Source of the DNA: Lachnospiraceae bacterium
GTDB lineage: Bacteria > Bacillota > Clostridia > Lachnospirales > Lachnospiraceae
Assembly (NCBI GenBank): GCA_017624835.1
Contig: JAGAMG010000054.1
Span: 51,799 to 115,798, forward strand
DNA: 64,000 bases
Direction: 5' to 3'
The position numbers and the translations under genes are program-made. Positions 17,550 to 27,400 of this stretch are shown in pieces; within the stretch, counting starts at the first letter, position 1; each line of letters begins with the position of its first letter. The notes below the pieces were generated by a model. The model had not been told where the DNA came from and searched no databases. It worked only from the letters and a program-made list of their open reading frames with translations.

Positions 17550-17597
17550 CCTTATTTTATCCATTTCACGGTACACGTAAACGGATATTGTACTTTT

Positions 17598-18941
17598 TTA
17601 TTCTGCAGGTACGGATACACCTTCTACCAAAGTATCAAGTGCTGTCTGAATAGCAGCTTCGTCATCCTTAGCTAAAGTACCCTGTGCAATCATTTCACCG
17701 AAGGTCTTGGAAGGATCCCAGAACTTACCGCCAACATTCTGTACTACACCGAATGCAGACTGCTCACCAAGAGCTGCGATAGCCATATTTGCCTTAACTG
17801 CATCGGATGCTGCTGCATTGATGTTGGAAGGTCCGATTTCTCTCTGGTCAAAACGGATACCCTGATTTTCTTCATTGGTAATCCAATCTGCTAACAGAAC
17901 TGCCCAACCGGCATTTGCAGAGTTAGGATTAACACCTACAAGCTTGAAGCCTGCTACTGAACCCTGCTGAATCTGCTTGTCACCACAGGTATAGGTAGGA
18001 AGCTTGGTTGCTGCATAGCCTTCACCAAAAGCGGTCTGAGCTGCGGTTGCATCCCATGTACCGGAAACTACTGCTGCAAGAGTACCGGAAGCAATCTGGT
18101 TAGAAATGTCACCATCAGCAATTGCTAAGAATGCACTGTTACCGGCAATGTCAAGCATGGACTGAACAACCTGAACACCACTTACATCTGCGGTACCATT
18201 CCAATCCATAGCAGTACTGCCGTCTGCATTCAAATCGGTAGTAAATCCGGCACCATAGAAGAAGGAAGCATTGTACCAACCGGATGCTAAGGTCATACCA
18301 ACCTTCTTACCTGCTGCATCTGCTGCTGCAAGAAGAGTATCCCAGCTACCGGCCTGCTCGGGGGTAATTACGGTAGAATCATAGTATAAGAAGTATCCGT
18401 TATCAGCACTCATAGGGAATGCATACATCTTATCTTCATAAGTTGCAGCGCCTACGGAACTTGCTACGTTTGCTGCCTGAACATCTGCAAGACCTTTGCC
18501 TGCATATGCCTGCAATGCTGCATCATACTGGCTAAGCTCTGCTAATGCACCAGCCTTTACAAGGTCAACAATCTGGTCGGATGCAAATGCATATACATCC
18601 GCTGCTGCCTCAACGTCTGCTAAAATAGTATCCTTTGCAGTAGACTCGGACTGAACACCTAACTGAATATCAAAGTTTGCATAATCTGCATATTTGGTTT
18701 TGAAGGTATCAATCATGCCCTGAAGCATTGCCTGATCCTCTTCTGCTCCCCACATGGTAAGAGCTACATCCTGCTTCTCAGCGGGTGCTGCCGGAGCAGC
18801 CTCACTGGATGCTGCCTGGCTCTGTGCAGGCGCGCTCTGGCTGGCATCGTTTCCGGTAGAGCCCTGAGAATCAGAGCCTCCACAAGCTACCATAGAGAAC
18901 GCCATCGTCATTGTCATAAGTAATGCGACTAACTTTTTCAT
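17598..18941 (-). CDS. Sugar-binding lipoprotein of the galacto-oligosaccharide ABC importer
   Basis: A 447-residue extracellular solute-binding protein. It has a lipoprotein signal with lipobox MVACGG (Cys about residue 20) and a low-complexity Ser/Ala/Gln/Pro linker to about residue 58. The family-1 binding fold follows (VALTMWGAEED, then MYAFPMSADNGYFLYYD, and FKLVGVNPNSANAGWAVLLADW). It is first in the operon with the two permeases and the GH53 gene, so its ligand is probably a beta-galacto-oligosaccharide. AGGAGG lies 8 bases before the ATG. The promoter just upstream carries LacI-type sites. Confidence 0.94.
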   Translation of the reverse strand: MKKLVALLMTMTMAFSMVACGGSDSQGSTGNDASQSAPAQSQAASSEAAPAAPAEKQDVALTMWGAEEDQAMLQGMIDTFKTKYADYANFDIQLGVQSESTAKDTILADVEAAADVYAFASDQIVDLVKAGALAELSQYDAALQAYAGKGLADVQAANVASSVGAATYEDKMYAFPMSADNGYFLYYDSTVITPEQAGSWDTLLAAADAAGKKVGMTLASGWYNASFFYGAGFTTDLNADGSTAMDWNGTADVSGVQVVQSMLDIAGNSAFLAIADGDISNQIASGTLAAVVSGTWDATAAQTAFGEGYAATKLPTYTCGDKQIQQGSVAGFKLVGVNPNSANAGWAVLLADWITNEENQGIRFDQREIGPSNINAAASDAVKANMAIAALGEQSAFGVVQNVGGKFWDPSKTFGEMIAQGTLAKDDEAAIQTALDTLVEGVSVPAE

Positions 18942-18981
18942 TTTTTATCCTCCTGATTTTGTTTTCGCAGTTTCGCGCTTT

Positions 18982-19036
18982 TTGCGCAACCGCTTGTCTG
19001 TGATTACAGTTTAACAACAATTGCGCACCTTGTCAA
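18982..19036 (-). promoter_or_regulatory. Galactan operon promoter with overlapping LacI-type operators
   Basis: On the minus strand TTGACA (19036-19031), a 17-base spacer and TAAACT (19013-19008) form a strong promoter. A TGCGCAA element lies in the spacer (19021-19027), and a perfect TTGCGCAA palindrome lies at 18982-18989 in the leader. The positions fit repression by the adjacent LacI-type regulator. Confidence 0.75.
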
Positions 19037-19090
19037 TTTATAATAATGACTGATTATCATTTTTATTTTTGTGCACTTTATACAATTTTT

Positions 19091-20101
19091 CTATTTTGTT
19101 GACTCTTTCAGTATAATTTCATAGTCCAAAAGCGTCATATCCGGTACTATTTTATTGTTAATACTGTCTAACAAAATTTGGCAGGCTCTTCTGCCAAGCT
19201 CCACAATATCAAACTTCAGTGATGTAATCGTTACCGGATAATTATCCAACACTCTGCTGTAATGACAGGATGCCACCTTCATTTGTTCCGGAATCTTGAT
19301 TCCCTCTCTTGCAAGCTTCCTCACCACTTCGTCACAAATAAAGTCATCCTCACAAAGGATACAGTCCACATCCCGTAAAAGCAAATCTTCCACAGCCTTT
19401 TCCACCAACACCTTGGTAGTCAGATTCTTGTAGATTATATCCTCGTTTATCTCTCTTTTTGTTCTTTTATGAGCTGCCACATAACCTTCCAAGCGACTGA
19501 TATTTACCATCTGCTCCATATTGCCGCCCAGATATGCCATTTTTTTTATTCCCTTGGAAAACAGAACCGTTACCAATTCCCTACAGGCACCGGCATTATC
19601 ATGATCCACCTGTATCATATCAGCCTCTCCGGTCTTTCCCACTGTTACAAAAGGAACCTGATGCTCCTTTAAAAATTTTGCAAAAAAATCATTTTCATAG
19701 GTTCTGGTCAAAATCATGCCGTCCACCTTACGGTTCATAATAATTCTTTCCAGATTTTTGGTATCCTTTCCATTGGTAATAATTACAATAATATCGTAAT
19801 CATTAGCCTGGGCAACCTCCTCAACCCCATACATACAGGTATGGAAAAAAGGCATATCCACCAGGGTTTTTACCTCCGGCAGAATAATGGCTATATTATT
19901 GGTCTTTGCCTGAGCCAGACTTTGGGCTGCTGCATTGGGATAAAAGCCATGCTCGTCTATATATGCCTGTATTCTTTTTCTGGTAGCTTCTCCGATTCGT
20001 CCCTTACCGGAGATTGCTCTGGAAACAGTACTGGCAGACACCCCCAATTCTCTCGCCACATCATGAATGGTCATTACTTTTTCGATGTTTTCATTAGCCA
20101 T
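19091..20101 (-). CDS. LacI-family transcriptional regulator of the galactan locus
   Basis: 336 residues from MANENIEK; AGGAG precedes this ATG, while the upstream in-frame ATG has no ribosome site. The N-terminal LacI helix-turn-helix (MTIHDVARELGVSASTVSRA) is followed by the hinge and a periplasmic-binding-protein-like sensor domain (NNIAIILPEVKTL; YLGGNMEQM). Proteins of this type repress sugar operons until an inducer binds. Position directly upstream of the galactan operon, and repeated TTGCGCA sites at both promoters, suggest it controls that operon and itself. Confidence 0.95.
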   Translation of the reverse strand: MANENIEKVMTIHDVARELGVSASTVSRAISGKGRIGEATRKRIQAYIDEHGFYPNAAAQSLAQAKTNNIAIILPEVKTLVDMPFFHTCMYGVEEVAQANDYDIIVIITNGKDTKNLERIIMNRKVDGMILTRTYENDFFAKFLKEHQVPFVTVGKTGEADMIQVDHDNAGACRELVTVLFSKGIKKMAYLGGNMEQMVNISRLEGYVAAHKRTKREINEDIIYKNLTTKVLVEKAVEDLLLRDVDCILCEDDFICDEVVRKLAREGIKIPEQMKVASCHYSRVLDNYPVTITSLKFDIVELGRRACQILLDSINNKIVPDMTLLDYEIILKESTK

Positions 20102-20142
20102 AGTATATGTAACTCCTGTTTTTTTCATTCTTGCAACGCCAC

Positions 20143-20195
20143 TTGCGCAATCGATTGCTTTGTTTTATCTTATCATTTTGCAACAAAAGAAACAA
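20143..20195 (-). promoter_or_regulatory. lacI-type gene promoter with operator
   Basis: On the minus strand TTGTTT (20195-20190), a 17-base spacer and TAAGAT (20172-20167). Just downstream are TTGCGCAA (20143-20150) and the overlapping 12-base palindrome GCAATCGATTGC (20147-20158). This fits autoregulation. Confidence 0.6.
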
Positions 20196-20284
20196 TTCAC
20201 TATTTTGCCTAATTTTATCTCTTTTTTCTATTAAATATATCCAAAAAGGAACTGAACTATATATACGGAAGTCTCTTTCCCAAA

Positions 20285-20311
20285 TGCGCAATCACATAGA
20301 AGGCTTGCGCA
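20285..20311. promoter_or_regulatory. Inverted pair of TGCGCA sites
   Basis: AATGCGCAA and TTGCGCATT face each other about 13 bases apart, between the LacI-type gene and the GntR gene. They match the elements in the galactan promoter and may be an extra operator used in looping. Confidence 0.5.
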
Positions 20312-20344
20312 TTACCATATTTTCAAAATTTTTCCAAAATTATG

Positions 20345-20378
20345 TTGACAGCATAGTGTTAATAGTGTATATATAACA
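20345..20378 (+). promoter_or_regulatory. Promoter of the gntR-ABC operon
   Basis: TTGACA (20345-20350), a 17-base spacer and TATATA (20368-20373). An inverted repeat TGTTA / TAACA (20357-20361, 20374-20378) overlaps the -10, a reasonable site for the GntR-type regulator encoded next. Confidence 0.65.
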
Positions 20379-20416
20379 TATAAACAGTCTACAACAACAG
20401 CAAAGGCAGGTGTCAA

Positions 20417-20788
20417 ATGAAAATATTACAAAACTCAGATACCCCTATTTATCAACAGATAGCCCTTCAATTTCAGGAGGATATTATGGCTGGTAAATTA
20501 AAGCAGGGGGAATATCTTCCTTCTATCAGGGGATTGGCAAAGGAGCTTCGGATTAGTGTCATTACCACTATGAAGGCTTATGAAGAATTGGAGCGGCAGG
20601 GGCTGGTTACCGCCGTTCAGGGTAAGGGCTATTATGTAAATGCCCAGGACAGTGAAATGCTTAGAGAACAACATTTACGAAAAATGGAGGAGCATCTAAG
20701 CAACGCCATATCCGCCGCAAGAATCGGTGGGATTTCCAATCAGGAATTAATTCAGATTTTGGAAATGCTTTTAGAGGCAGACAACTGA
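20417..20788 (+). CDS. GntR-family regulator, YtrA type
   Basis: A 123-residue short GntR regulator. The winged helix-turn-helix covers about residues 8-75 (PIYQQIALQFQEDIMAGKL, GEYLPSIRGLAKELRIS, TTMKAYEELERQGLV). A short helical dimerisation tail follows, with no ligand domain. This YtrA layout is typical of repressors encoded first in ABC transporter operons that respond to envelope stress or antimicrobials. The downstream genes are an ABC ATPase, two membrane subunits and a CPBP protease, so it is likely their autoregulated repressor. Confidence 0.95.
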   Translation: MKILQNSDTPIYQQIALQFQEDIMAGKLKQGEYLPSIRGLAKELRISVITTMKAYEELERQGLVTAVQGKGYYVNAQDSEMLREQHLRKMEEHLSNAISAARIGGISNQELIQILEMLLEADN

Positions 20789-20851
20789 CAAAAAATATTA
20801 CATTCTAATTACATTCTATAAGAAACGTGAACGCGTAGAAATGAGGGTGAA

Positions 20852-21727
20852 ATGACAACAGAAGCAATTATCACAATGACAGATATTCAGAAAAAATTTA
20901 AGGGCTTTCAACTAGATATCCCTTTCTTACAGATACCTAAGGGCTTTGCCACCGCTCTGATTGGGGAAAACGGAGCCGGCAAAAGTACTCTTCTAAATAT
21001 TTTAGCAGGAATCCGTTTGGACTACAAAGGTAATATCTCCTTTTTTGATGGGGAAAAGGATGAATACAAAATTCGGGAAAACATCGGCTATACAAGCTCC
21101 ACCAACTATTTCCTGCCCCATTGGACCATCAAGGCAGTGGGAGAAGCAAGCGAGCTTCTTTTTGACCAATTCCATATGGAACGCTTTAGAAAGCTTTGCA
21201 CCGACTTAGGGCTTGATGGGGAAAGCAAGAAAATCTCCAATCTGTCCGATGGTATGCGTATGAAAACTGAGCTTGCTGCAGTATTTGCCCGAGATACCAG
21301 AGCATTACTTTTGGATGAACCGGCTTCCCCCCTGGATCCTTTGATGCGTGACAGACTTTGCACTATGATTCGGGAATATCTGGATGAGGGAAACGGAGAA
21401 AAAAGTGTACTCTTTTCCACCCACAACATTGCTGATATGGAAAATGTCACAGACTATGCCATTATTATGGAACAGGGCAAGGTTGTGGAAGAAGGCTTTG
21501 TGGAGGATTTAAAGGAAAAATATGTTTTGGTAAAGGGCGAAAATGCAGACGAAGCTGCTGCCAAACCTCTCTTGATTGGCTTTACCAAAAGTAATTACGG
21601 CTATGAAGGCTTATGCCTTTCTGAGAATCTGGATAAATTTGCAGGGATGGATATTGCCACAGAAGCTCCCACCCTTTCCCAAATCAGTGTTGCCATTATG
21701 AAGCAGTATACACAGCTTCGGGGTTAG
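20852..21727 (+). CDS. ABC transporter ATP-binding protein
   Basis: A 291-residue ATPase with Walker A GENGAGKST, a modified signature LSDGM, Walker B ALLLDEPASPLD and switch histidine STHNIAD. A C-terminal extension of about 70 residues follows the ATPase core. It should energise the two membrane proteins encoded next. GAGGGTG precedes the ATG. Operons of this layout (YtrA regulator, YtrB-like ATPase, two six-helix proteins) are linked in Gram-positive bacteria to cell wall stress or bacteriocin resistance; the substrate here is unknown. Confidence 0.93.
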   Translation: MTTEAIITMTDIQKKFKGFQLDIPFLQIPKGFATALIGENGAGKSTLLNILAGIRLDYKGNISFFDGEKDEYKIRENIGYTSSTNYFLPHWTIKAVGEASELLFDQFHMERFRKLCTDLGLDGESKKISNLSDGMRMKTELAAVFARDTRALLLDEPASPLDPLMRDRLCTMIREYLDEGNGEKSVLFSTHNIADMENVTDYAIIMEQGKVVEEGFVEDLKEKYVLVKGENADEAAAKPLLIGFTKSNYGYEGLCLSENLDKFAGMDIATEAPTLSQISVAIMKQYTQLRG

Positions 21728-21738
21728 GAGGAGCATTC

Positions 21739-22419
21739 ATGAAACAGTATATTAAAAGCTATCACCTCTTTTTAACCAGATGGTGGTTTCGAGGGATTAT
21801 TTATTTGGTTTATCCGGCGTTGCTGCTTTTGTTGGCAGGATTTTTAGGAAATAAAGTTACAGAATTTACTTGGATTTCCTATGAAAAAGCTCAAAGCTAT
21901 AGGCTGGTACTATTAGAATTACTCTGCTCTTTCATAGTATCTGTTGAAATCTTTTGTGATTATTTTATTTTTGGCGGCATTGCCACAAAGGAAACCAACA
22001 AACTGGAATATCTCAAAACATCTGTAAAGGGAATCCCCCTCCTTACCAAGGCATTGATTACAGATGGGATGAGACATCTACTGAGTATTGCAATTATTAT
22101 AGGTTTTGGGAGCTTATTATTGACGACTGCCCTTTCTCCCCTTGATTGCCTTCTAATTATAATATTTGTATTCGGCTTGGTGGAAGCCGGTCTTATTGTT
22201 ACCAGACATTTTTCCACCCTGCTGATTCAGTACATTACTTTATCCGTAATCACTTTTTTCCTACCGGCAAGCATAACCCTGCTTTTGCAAAAGACTATTG
22301 CATTCACAATTTGGCTTCCCCTACTCCTTGCCATCATAATTCCCTTCCTTGGAAGATGGCTTATCCTAAAGAAAGCGAGGAACAGCTATTATGACAACCG
22401 ACCTGAAAACAGTCTTTAA
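21739..22419 (+). CDS. ABC-2 type membrane subunit
   Basis: A 226-residue protein with six predicted membrane helices (first about 20-38, last about 185-205) and a basic C-terminus. GGAGGAG precedes the ATG, 12 bases after the ATPase stop. The sequence matches no family with confidence; position and topology make it a permease subunit of the YtrA-controlled transporter. Its end overlaps the next gene by 29 bases. Confidence 0.8.
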   Translation: MKQYIKSYHLFLTRWWFRGIIYLVYPALLLLLAGFLGNKVTEFTWISYEKAQSYRLVLLELLCSFIVSVEIFCDYFIFGGIATKETNKLEYLKTSVKGIPLLTKALITDGMRHLLSIAIIIGFGSLLLTTALSPLDCLLIIIFVFGLVEAGLIVTRHFSTLLIQYITLSVITFFLPASITLLLQKTIAFTIWLPLLLAIIIPFLGRWLILKKARNSYYDNRPENSL

Positions 22420-23047
22420 GCTGTTAAAATATACCTTCCAGTTAAAGACCAATTGTGTCTCCGCTACCATTATTACTATTTTGGGCTTCTTATTCCTGCT
22501 GGCCGCCCCTGATACCACATTATTCATGTTGGGAGGCTTCTATCTTGCCTTAGGACCACTTTGCATCCTGCAAATGCAATTTACCCTGCTGTATTCCAAT
22601 TTGGGTAAATCCTCTCCCAAGGCTCGTATGTTGGAAATCAGTTCCATTGATACTCTTTCTGCAATCAGTATTTTGATTTGCTATACCTTTGTTGCTATTT
22701 ATATCACAATACGCCATAGCAGTGCACCCACTGAATTTCCCATTACCTACCTGTTTACCACAGGACTTATGTATGCAGCCTTGCTGATCTATTTCAGCCT
22801 TGCCTACAAAACCTATATTTTCGGTATCATATTCTTAGTTATATGTACGATTAGTGTTTTTAGCTTTTCATTATTTATCATAGAATTGGGGATTTTGGAA
22901 TTACACCTAAACACCTTCACAGGTTATCTTTTTGGCTATGGATGCGTTTTTATCGGTTTGTTATTGTCAGGGCTTTTACGACGCCTGGTATACAAACGCC
23001 CCCTGTCCAAAATTGCAGCCGGAGCAAAGCTTCGCAAACAAATATAA
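22391..23047 (+). CDS. ABC-2 type membrane subunit
   Basis: A 218-residue six-helix membrane protein whose start lies inside the preceding gene (GAGGAA upstream of the ATG), so translation is coupled. It is similar in size and topology to the preceding subunit and may form a heteromeric channel with it. The short cytoplasmic tail is basic. Function follows from context only. Confidence 0.8.
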   Translation: MTTDLKTVFKLLKYTFQLKTNCVSATIITILGFLFLLAAPDTTLFMLGGFYLALGPLCILQMQFTLLYSNLGKSSPKARMLEISSIDTLSAISILICYTFVAIYITIRHSSAPTEFPITYLFTTGLMYAALLIYFSLAYKTYIFGIIFLVICTISVFSFSLFIIELGILELHLNTFTGYLFGYGCVFIGLLLSGLLRRLVYKRPLSKIAAGAKLRKQI

Positions 23048-23064
23048 GAAAGGATTTTATTATC

Positions 23065-23955
23065 ATGAAAAATTTTTGGAAAAAAACAGGCTGGACCTGC
23101 CTGACTATCTTACCCGGTATTGTCAGTCTTGTAACACAAATTTTAATGGGAGTGGTATTGGTAATTATTCTTGGCATAATTGTCGCTATGACTCCCGAAT
23201 TAATGGCTGATGCTGCCGCAGCAGAACAATTTTATATGGATGGTGCCACCAAATACAATGGTATTCTTATCTTTGCATACCACCTTATCTCCATACCTGC
23301 CTTTGGACTCTGGTACTACTTAGGCTGTGGCAGACCTAAGGCTACCAATCCCCTGCCATACTTTAAAGAAAAAGCGCTCCCTGTTACCATTCTGCTTTCC
23401 ATCAGCTTATGCTTCTTTGCCAATGCCTTTGTTTTAGTAGGACAATACGTGGCACCGGCTGCAATCGAAAGCTATATGGAGCTAATGGAAGCAGCAGGAC
23501 TTGGAGTGGATGCCTTTGCCATCTTTGCAAGTATTTTCCTTGCTCCTATAGGTGAGGAAATTGTCTGCCGCGGTATTACCTATCACTATGCAAAGAAAAT
23601 TGTAGCAGATATGAATAACCGTCGTGTGGCTTTCTGGATTGCCAATGCTCTACAGGCAGTTATGTTTGGCGTAATGCATGCAAATTTGATTCAGGGATTA
23701 TATGCATTCCTCTTAGGACTTGGTCTTGGCTGGCTGCGTGAACGCTACAACAGCTTATATCCTGCAATGCTGGCACATGCCATCATTAATTTCTCTTCCA
23801 CTTATGTGGTTGGATATCCCATTTCTCTTTTGCCGGAAAACATTGTTTCCTACCTGATATTAATGGTAGCCAGCATTGCTGTTATCGGTGCTGCTATCTA
23901 TATGGGGAAGGAATCCGAAAACAAGGATGGAAACTCACAGACTGTAGCATCCTAA
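23065..23955 (+). CDS. CPBP family intramembrane metalloprotease
   Basis: 296 residues from MKNFWKKTGW; AGAAAGGA precedes this ATG, and the longer reading from 22942 overlaps the previous gene too far to be the start. It is an integral membrane protein with the three CPBP (Abi/CaaX-like) motifs: GEEIVCRG with the glutamate pair, FGVMHANLIQ, and MLAHAIINF. Bacterial members are linked to bacteriocin self-immunity and membrane protein processing. As the last gene of the YtrA operon it probably helps protect against a membrane-active compound. Confidence 0.92.
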   Translation: MKNFWKKTGWTCLTILPGIVSLVTQILMGVVLVIILGIIVAMTPELMADAAAAEQFYMDGATKYNGILIFAYHLISIPAFGLWYYLGCGRPKATNPLPYFKEKALPVTILLSISLCFFANAFVLVGQYVAPAAIESYMELMEAAGLGVDAFAIFASIFLAPIGEEIVCRGITYHYAKKIVADMNNRRVAFWIANALQAVMFGVMHANLIQGLYAFLLGLGLGWLRERYNSLYPAMLAHAIINFSSTYVVGYPISLLPENIVSYLILMVASIAVIGAAIYMGKESENKDGNSQTVAS

Positions 23956-23981
23956 TTCTTTAACCTAAGTCTTCTGCTATC

Positions 23982-24029
23982 AAAAAAGCTGCGGATAGAA
24001 TCACATTCAATTCCTTTCCGCAGCTTTTT
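23982..24029. terminator. Bidirectional terminator
   Basis: AAAAAAGCTGCGGA / TCCGCAGCTTTTT with a loop of about 21 bases lies between two convergent operons. T runs are present in both directions, so it likely ends both the CPBP operon and the hybrid-kinase operon. Confidence 0.85.
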
Positions 24030-24055
24030 CTATTTATATCATTTTCTTCCCAATT

Positions 24056-24427
24056 TTAATTTTCGTTAAAAATTGCTCCCACTCTTTTTACTAATTCCTC
24101 CGGCAGGAAGGGCTTTGTCACATAACCGACTGCCCCCAGCTTAACTGCTTCCATTACATTATCAGAATCAACAGATGCAGTCAGGAAAATTACGGGAATA
24201 TTTTGCATTTCCTCATTTTCTCTGATAATCTCAAAGGTTTTCAAGCCACTCATAATAGGCATTTCAATATCCAACAAAACCAAATCCACAGGCTCATCCC
24301 TTAAAAATAGCAGGCACTCCATCCCTGATTCAACTTTACACACCTCATAATCTTCCTTTTTTAGAATAAACTCTGCCATTCTTAAATTCATTACATCATC
24401 ATCAACCACTAATATTTTCTTAGCCAT
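24056..24427 (-). CDS. Single-domain response regulator (CheY-like)
   Basis: A 123-residue receiver domain without an output domain: ILVVDDD at the start, phospho-acceptor Asp in LVLLDIEMP, FLTAS with the conserved Thr, and YVTKPF with the conserved Lys. AAGGAGG precedes the ATG, which lies 20 bases after the hybrid-kinase stop. It is probably the diffusible end-point or shuttle of the phosphorelay run by the upstream double hybrid kinase. Confidence 0.95.
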   Translation of the reverse strand: MAKKILVVDDDVMNLRMAEFILKKEDYEVCKVESGMECLLFLRDEPVDLVLLDIEMPIMSGLKTFEIIRENEEMQNIPVIFLTASVDSDNVMEAVKLGAVGYVTKPFLPEELVKRVGAIFNEN

Positions 24428-24446
24428 TCTTATCCTCCTTGTAAAT

Positions 24447-27400
24447 TTACTCATGCATCCTGTATTCACGATCTTCATCCATCATTTCCAGCATTATCAT
24501 TGCAAATACAGGATCAAATTGTGTTCCCATCTCTTTTCTAATTTCTTCCTTGATAACGCTCTGTGGAAGTACATCTCGATAACTCCTTTTGGATGCCATT
24601 GCATCATAGGCATCTGCCACGCCAATGATTCTGGCAATTTCAGGAATTTCCTCTCCTAAAAGTCCATCCGGATAACCCTTTCCATTATACATCTCATGAT
24701 GCCAACGGGCTCCAATGGACAATCCCGGAATCTCTGTCATATTCGCAAGAATATCTGCACCAATTTGGGGATGGGATTTAATAGTGGCATATTCCTCATC
24801 CGTCAAATGGCTGGTTTTGTTGATAATATGACTGGGAATTCCAATTTTACCAATATCATGGAGTAGTCCGATATAGTATATATCCTCCTGTTCCTGGACA
24901 GTTTTACCTGCACGTCTTGCAATTTCTCTTGCATATTCTGCTACTCGCAGAGAATGTCCGTTAGTATACTTATCTTTGGCATCTATGGTGTTGGCAAGCG
25001 TCAGCATAATCTGCAAGGATAATCTTTCTACCTTTTCTCTTCTTACCTCTGCACTCCGGGTTTGCTTCTTTACCTCGCTTTGAAGATTTTTCTGCAAACG
25101 ATCAAGCTCCAGAATACGTTTCACACGCTGCAGCATAATATCCGCAATAAAAGGTTTGGTAATAAAATCCAAAGCGCCCTCGTTAAAGCCCTTTACCTCG
25201 GTGTCCCTGTCATTATCCGCCGTTAGGAAAATTACCGGAATCTCACTAAGATACTTATCCTGTTTCATTCTCCTGTTTACTTCAAATCCGTCCATTTCCG
25301 GCATATGTAAATCCAGCAGAATCAGATTGGGAATTTCTTTCTCCAAAAATTGCAATGCTTCTGCACCGGATTTTGCACAGTCCACACGGAACATTTCCTT
25401 TAGCAGCTTTTCTGCCACATGCAGATTCATGGGGTCATCATCCACCACAAGAATGTGTTCCTGTACAGTTTTTAAATTTGCCGGCCACGCATCCATTGTG
25501 ACTGCATTTTCTGTTTCATTCCGGATTTCCACTGCTGTTTCTGTCTCTAAATCTTTATTTTCCAACACATTTTTTATTTTTTCAAGCAATTTCTTATATT
25601 CTGCCATGACTCTGTCATGATTTGCCTGAACATCTGCAATTCGACCTTCCTTGGCTGCCATCTCCAATGCCTTGGCATCCTCTGAAACAGCAGTTGCCCC
25701 AATGGAAAGGGAGGTACTCTTTAAAGCATGCACCAAAATACGATATTTATCCCAGCTTTCCTCCCGGTAATTCTTGCAGATTTCCTCATATTTGTTGGTG
25801 GAAAGATAGGAACCTACCATTTCCCGATAGAACTCTTCACTATTACAGCAATATTCCATACCGGTAGCAGTATCCAAAAAGCTTATGCGTTCCAGAAAAC
25901 TCTTTTCTGTGTTTTTACTGTTTTCGGCATCCTTTGCTTCCATAACAGCTTCCGTCTCTTGAACAATTGCTGCTTCATTGCACGCCTTAGTTTCCACCAA
26001 TTCCTTGGGCAAATATTTTTTAATCATGGCAAGCAGCAATCTACTCTGTATGGGTTTAGAAAGATAATCCCTGAAACCTACCTTTAAATATTCCTCTCGT
26101 GCATCTCCCACTGCATTGGCTGTGAGTACAATTACCGGAACATTTTCACAAAGCTTTTCTTCCTTCATCCTCTGTAGGGCTTCCACACCATCCATAACCG
26201 GCATCATGTGATCCATCAATATCATGTGATAGGATTTCTTGCGCATCATTTCCAGAGCCTCTTGTCCGTTTACTCCGGTGTCAATCTGCATTCGGGTGCT
26301 TCTTAGCATGCCCTTCAACAAATCCAGATTCATCATATTATCATCAACCACTAATACCTTCACATCCGGTGCTTCAAATTTTTCATTCTCAATAGCTTCT
26401 ATTAAGCTAAAGCTATTGACTCTTTGATATTTTCCAATAGGAGAAGCATCCACAATATCCTGAGACAATTGGAAGGAAAAAGTACTTCCCTTACCAAATT
26501 CACTTTCCACCTGTAGGCTACTTCCCATAAAATGTAAGAGCCTTGTTACTATGGTCAGCCCCAACCCAATTCCTTGAATATTTCGTGTCTGTTGGTTATC
26601 AAAACGAATAAAGCTTTGAGATATTTTTTGAACATCCTCCTGCTTCATACCAATACCGGAATCCTTCACACAAACTATAAGGTTCCCCCGATTATCGGTC
26701 TCCTGCTTCCAATGCAATGCCACCTCTACATAACCTTCATTTGTATATTTTACTCCATTGGATATCAAATTGTCCATAATCTGAGTAAGACGCATGGCAT
26801 CTCCCAACAAACGTTGGGGAATTTGTTCATCCACTGCTATCCGAAGCTCGAGCCCCTTCTTCTCGATATTATATTCTGCATAACTAAATATATCCTGTAA
26901 AACCTCCGGCATGGAGTAGGGTTCTTTTCTCAGCAGCAAATCCTTTCTTTCCAGATCCGTAAAATCCAGAATATCATTTACCAAAGACAATAAGGTTCTG
27001 CCGGCAGACTGCACATTTAAAGCATACTCTGCTGTCTGACTTTCCCGACTCTCCTTTATTATCATTTCGTTATAACCTAATATAGCATTAATAGGAGTCC
27101 TTATTTCGTGGGACATATTTGTAAGGAAATCACTCTTTGCTCTATTAGCACTCATAATCTGCTTTTTCTGCTTCTCGTAGACATAAGTCTGATATTTAAA
27201 AATCAGTCCGAAAATACAGGTCACAATAATCATGGACTGTATCAAATCCACATAAGCTGCTGCATTTCCTTCAATGGGAATAACCCATTCCGGATGCAGC
27301 ATTTCTGCCAAAATACATGCCATTATTGCAATCACATTCAATGAATATACAATAAAACATAAACTTCCTTTTAAAATCAGCCATGAGAAAATCATTCCCA

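Noticed and set aside
15175-18941. A missing ATPase gene for the sugar importer as evidence of a broken transporter
   Set aside because: CUT1 importers in Firmicutes commonly share one MsmX-type ATPase encoded elsewhere, so absence here is normal.
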